This document shows, one piece after another, positions 61,671 through 64,000 of a DNA stretch of 64,000 bases. Source of the stretch: JAHIVB01 sp964574705 (GTDB lineage Bacteria > Bacillota_I > Bacilli_A > Izemoplasmatales > Hujiaoplasmataceae); assembly GCA_964574705.1 (NCBI GenBank), contig CAZNOO010000007.1, forward strand, positions 1-64,000, read 5' to 3'. Made by a program: the position numbers and the translations under genes. Numbering within the stretch: position 1 is the first letter of the stretch; every line of letters starts with the position of its first letter. The notes beneath the pieces were generated by a model, which made no database searches, was not told where the DNA came from, and saw nothing but the letters and a program-made list of their open reading frames with translations.

Positions 61671-63056
61671 TTATTCTACGGGTTTGAATCTGGCTGTAAA
61701 ATGTCTTAAGATTGGCGATTCATAGACAAATTCTACACCTTTAATTGCGTTTCTTCGTTGATAAACTTTGATTACAGATTCCGCAACATATCTTAAATGC
61801 TCAAAAGTATAAGTTCTTCTTGGAATCGTAAGTCTCATGAATTCGACATCCGATTTCAAGTTTTTTCCAGTATCTGGGTCTCTTCCTAAGAGCAACGATC
61901 CGATTTCAACTGCACGAATGCCACTTTCAAGATATAGTTCATTACAAACAGCTTGAGCTGGAAACTGATCGAATGGAATCTGAGGACACATGGATCCACA
62001 ATCAACAAACACAGCGTGTCCACCTGTAGGAAATTGAATGGGAACCCCTGCATCTTTCAGCAAGTCTCCTAAATATTTGATTTCATCCAATCGATAAGCT
62101 AGATAATCTTCTTCAAGAGCTTCATGTAATCCAACCGCCAATGCATCCATGTCTCTTCCAGCAAGTCCCCCATAGGTTGGGAATCCTTCCATAGGTACAA
62201 TCCTAATTTGGCATTGTTTGAAGAACGCTTCGTCATCTTTGATTGCGATGAGCCCACCAATGTTGACGAGTCCGTCTTTTTTAGAGCTCATTAAGAAAAT
62301 GTCCGCAAGTTCAAATGCTTCCTTTGCAATTTCCTTTACGCTCCTATTTTCATATCCTGGTTCTCTTAATTTAACGAAATAGGCGTTTTCTGCATATCTC
62401 GCTCCATCAATTAGAACAGGGATGTTGTTCTTTTTCGCTATTTTTGAAACCATCCTCATGTTTTCCATGCTAACAGGTTGTCCACCGGCGGAATTGTTCG
62501 TGATGGTCATAATGATTCCTGCAATGTTTTCTTTTGAATGTTCTTCAATCAATTGTTCCAAACGGATGACATCGAAATTTCCTTTAAATGGGTGGTAATT
62601 CGAAATGTCAAAGCATTCTTCCGTAACACAGTCGACCGCTCTTGCTCCGGCGAGTTCTACGTGAGCTCTAGTCGTGTCAAAATGAATGTTACTGATGAAA
62701 ATCATTCCAGGTCGTTTGACAAGCAATGGAATTACAACTTGCTCAGCCCCTCTTCCTTGATGTGCAGGCATCATGTAACGATATCCTGTTATTTCTTTCA
62801 CCGCTTTTTCCAATCGGTAGAAACTTGAAGACCCTGCATAGGATTCGTCTCCCATCATGAGAGCAGCCCACTGAAAATGACTCATTGCTCCGGTTCCTGA
62901 GTCTGTCAATAAATCAATGAATACATCCTCGCTCCTCAGTTTAAAAGGATTATACCCGGCTTCTTCCAATCTTTTAACTCTGAGGGCTTTGTCAATCAAG
63001 TGAATTGGTTCTACCATTTTGATTTTATATGGGGGCAAGGAATAGGTGTTTTTCAT
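61671..63056 (-). CDS. tnaA: Tryptophanase
   Basis: 461 aa, PLP enzyme splitting tryptophan to indole, pyruvate and ammonia. IDLLTDSGTGAM, PAHQGRGAEQ, NSAGGQPVS and the PLP-Lys region MSSKKDG are shared with tyrosine phenol-lyase. AVEIGS (Val where the lyase has Arg in MERG) and RHFTARF (His, not Phe) point to tryptophanase. There is no TnaC-like leader peptide; the gene instead lies nine bases behind a DUF3592 gene. AGGAG precedes ATG 63056. Confidence 0.92.
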   Translation of the reverse strand: MKNTYSLPPYKIKMVEPIHLIDKALRVKRLEEAGYNPFKLRSEDVFIDLLTDSGTGAMSHFQWAALMMGDESYAGSSSFYRLEKAVKEITGYRYMMPAHQGRGAEQVVIPLLVKRPGMIFISNIHFDTTRAHVELAGARAVDCVTEECFDISNYHPFKGNFDVIRLEQLIEEHSKENIAGIIMTITNNSAGGQPVSMENMRMVSKIAKKNNIPVLIDGARYAENAYFVKLREPGYENRSVKEIAKEAFELADIFLMSSKKDGLVNIGGLIAIKDDEAFFKQCQIRIVPMEGFPTYGGLAGRDMDALAVGLHEALEEDYLAYRLDEIKYLGDLLKDAGVPIQFPTGGHAVFVDCGSMCPQIPFDQFPAQAVCNELYLESGIRAVEIGSLLLGRDPDTGKNLKSDVEFMRLTIPRRTYTFEHLRYVAESVIKVYQRRNAIKGVEFVYESPILRHFTARFKPVE

Positions 63057-63065
63057 AATTTTCTC

Positions 63066-63512
63066 CTAGAGATTATTTGAAGTTGCTTGATAAACACTTA
63101 CGATAAGTGCTTTCATTGGTTTCGATGGATCAACGAGAACAGATACTTGAGTGCCTGCAGAAAGCTTAATTGATTTTGAGTTTCTCAAAAGAAAATTACT
63201 GTTACTGTATGATGCGGATTCGAATGTATAATCAAATTTTAAGGTTGCTCTACTTCGATAAAAAAAGACTTTGACTATTTTCGCTTCAACCTCAATGCCG
63301 ATTTTGAACATTTTGAAGATATAAATTAGTCGAACAATGGCTCTTACGAGTGATAGAAAGGCAATGCCGACAAAGACAAATCCCCAATAGTCCTTAATAC
63401 TACCATAAACTAGGTACAGACCGATGCCGCCACCGATGATGATCGCAAATGCGCTAAAAAAAACAATGTAATCTGTCATGAGTATCTCAATTAACTTTGG
63501 TGCTTTTCTCAT
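63066..63512 (-). CDS. DUF3592-like membrane protein
   Basis: 148 aa. Two helices (about 16-37 and 43-62) are followed by a small beta-rich domain with VEAKIVKVFFYRSRATLKFDY and SVLVDPSKPMKALI, the plan of DUF3592 proteins. Function unknown. GAGGAGG precedes ATG 63512. First gene of an operon with tnaA and arcA. Confidence 0.72.
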   Translation of the reverse strand: MRKAPKLIEILMTDYIVFFSAFAIIIGGGIGLYLVYGSIKDYWGFVFVGIAFLSLVRAIVRLIYIFKMFKIGIEVEAKIVKVFFYRSRATLKFDYTFESASYSNSNFLLRNSKSIKLSAGTQVSVLVDPSKPMKALIVSVYQATSNNL

Positions 63513-63575
63513 ATTTCCTCCTCGATTTCATTTATTATGAATTTGATTCGCGTATAAATTAACAGTATAAAACGC

Positions 63576-63604
63576 AAAAACGATGAATAATGGTCTATTC
63601 ATCG
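63576..63604 (-). terminator. Terminator of the right-end methyltransferase gene
   Basis: On the minus strand CGATGAATA, loop GACCAT, TATTCATCG, then TTTTTG. Confidence 0.85.
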
Positions 63605-63652
63605 ATGATGAGTTAGATTAAATTTGAAAGTTCCTTTCCTGCTTCACTTCGA

Positions 63653-64000
63653 TCATGCCTTCCCTTTTAAAACTAATAGGCTTACACTTTCTATATGAGT
63701 AGTTTGTGGAAACATGTCAACCGGGGTCACTTCGATTAACTGATATCCTCCTGCCGATAAAAGAGCGATATCCCTTGTCAATGTTGCAGGGTCACAAGAA
63801 ATGTAGACGATCTTCGGTATTTTCATGCCAATTAAGGAATCGATAAAGTCCTTGTCGCAGCCTTTTCTTGGAGGGTCAACGAATACAACATCAAATTTGT
63901 ATTTTTTCCATTTTTTAATGACGGTCTCTGCGGTTCCAATTTCAAAAAATGCATTTTCAATGTGATTGTGCTCTGCATTTTTCTTTGCATCTGCAATGGC
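63653..64000 (-). CDS. TrmA/RlmD-family RNA (uracil-5-)-methyltransferase, C-terminal part
   Basis: The last 116 codons of a gene cut by the window end, TGA at 63655-63653. The translated part shows AIADAKKNAEHN, VDPPRKGCD, the catalytic Cys in IVYISCDPATLTRD, and the end MFPQTTHIESVSLLVLKGKA. These are the C-terminal motifs of the family that also contains the complete gene at 38705-40066, whose end reads MFPHTSSVESVTLLKLK. A second, diverged m5U methyltransferase; the target (rRNA position or other) is not determinable. Confidence 0.88.
   Translation of the reverse strand, partial: AIADAKKNAEHNHIENAFFEIGTAETVIKKWKKYKFDVVFVDPPRKGCDKDFIDSLIGMKIPKIVYISCDPATLTRDIALLSAGGYQLIEVTPVDMFPQTTHIESVSLLVLKGKA

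Overview
The window is a compact, AT-rich bacterial chromosome segment with no gap between genes above 300 bases. It looks like a low-G+C, Gram-positive-type anaerobe (Bacillota, or the wall-poor lineages near Izemoplasmatales/Haloplasmatales; the sequence alone does not settle which). Reasons: lipobox lipoproteins and no outer-membrane genes, AGGAGG-type ribosome sites, extended -10 promoters (TGnTATAAT), the trmFO-xerC pair typical of Bacillota, and anaerobe functions (superoxide reductase, FeoAB, formate-THF ligase, tryptophanase, arginine deiminase). TGA is a stop here (bmrD ends in TGA inside its terminator stem) and Trp is TGG, so the code is standard. I see no tRNA, rRNA, CRISPR, phage or insertion sequence.

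Layout. 0.1-5.2 kb (+): a CHASE-GGDEF-EAL c-di-GMP enzyme, an RND/MMPL exporter and a zinc-ribbon membrane protein. 5.3-9.9 kb: an OmpR/PhoB-type two-component system (regulator, kinase) between two lipoprotein genes. Both lipoprotein promoters carry TTTGTCA direct repeats with an exact 11-bp period and the same distance to the -10, so this reads as a self-contained regulon. 10-14.7 kb: cupin, an ECF S-component with a DUF1893 protein, an unusual ROK protein with a PIG-L deacetylase, a pyrimidine-dimer-glycosylase-like protein and a DUF2892 protein. 14.8-22 kb (+): a U32 peptidase-family gene overlapping a heterodimeric BmrCD-like ABC exporter, then a small membrane protein and a nitroreductase.

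22-36 kb: xerC, trmFO, a GH13 enzyme divergent from a LacI regulator, a feoA-feoB-dtxR iron operon with paired operators, an anaerobic glycerol-3-phosphate-dehydrogenase-like operon led by an alpha/beta hydrolase and ended by ogt, and a MATE exporter. 36-42 kb: an HD hydrolase, an unknown protein, fhs, an RlmD-type rRNA methyltransferase and a CapD-like sugar nucleotide dehydratase. 42-48.7 kb: a second OmpR-type two-component system, a Wzz / BY-kinase / PHP-phosphatase capsule-control set and two tandem uppP genes. CapD, Wzz, kinase, phosphatase and UppP together suggest surface polysaccharide made on undecaprenyl phosphate.

48.7-64 kb: superoxide reductase, DUF1292 and DUF2804 proteins, a YwaF-like membrane protein with a GltS-type symporter, a ferritin-like/VIT1 fusion transporter, a MacB/Lol-type ABC transporter with a very large lipoprotein, msrB with a CTPC membrane protein, an operon of a DUF3592 protein, tryptophanase and arginine deiminase, and the 3' end of a second TrmA-family methyltransferase. 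Where a better ribosome site decided it, starts were moved inward from the longest reading frame; each case is stated in the entry.
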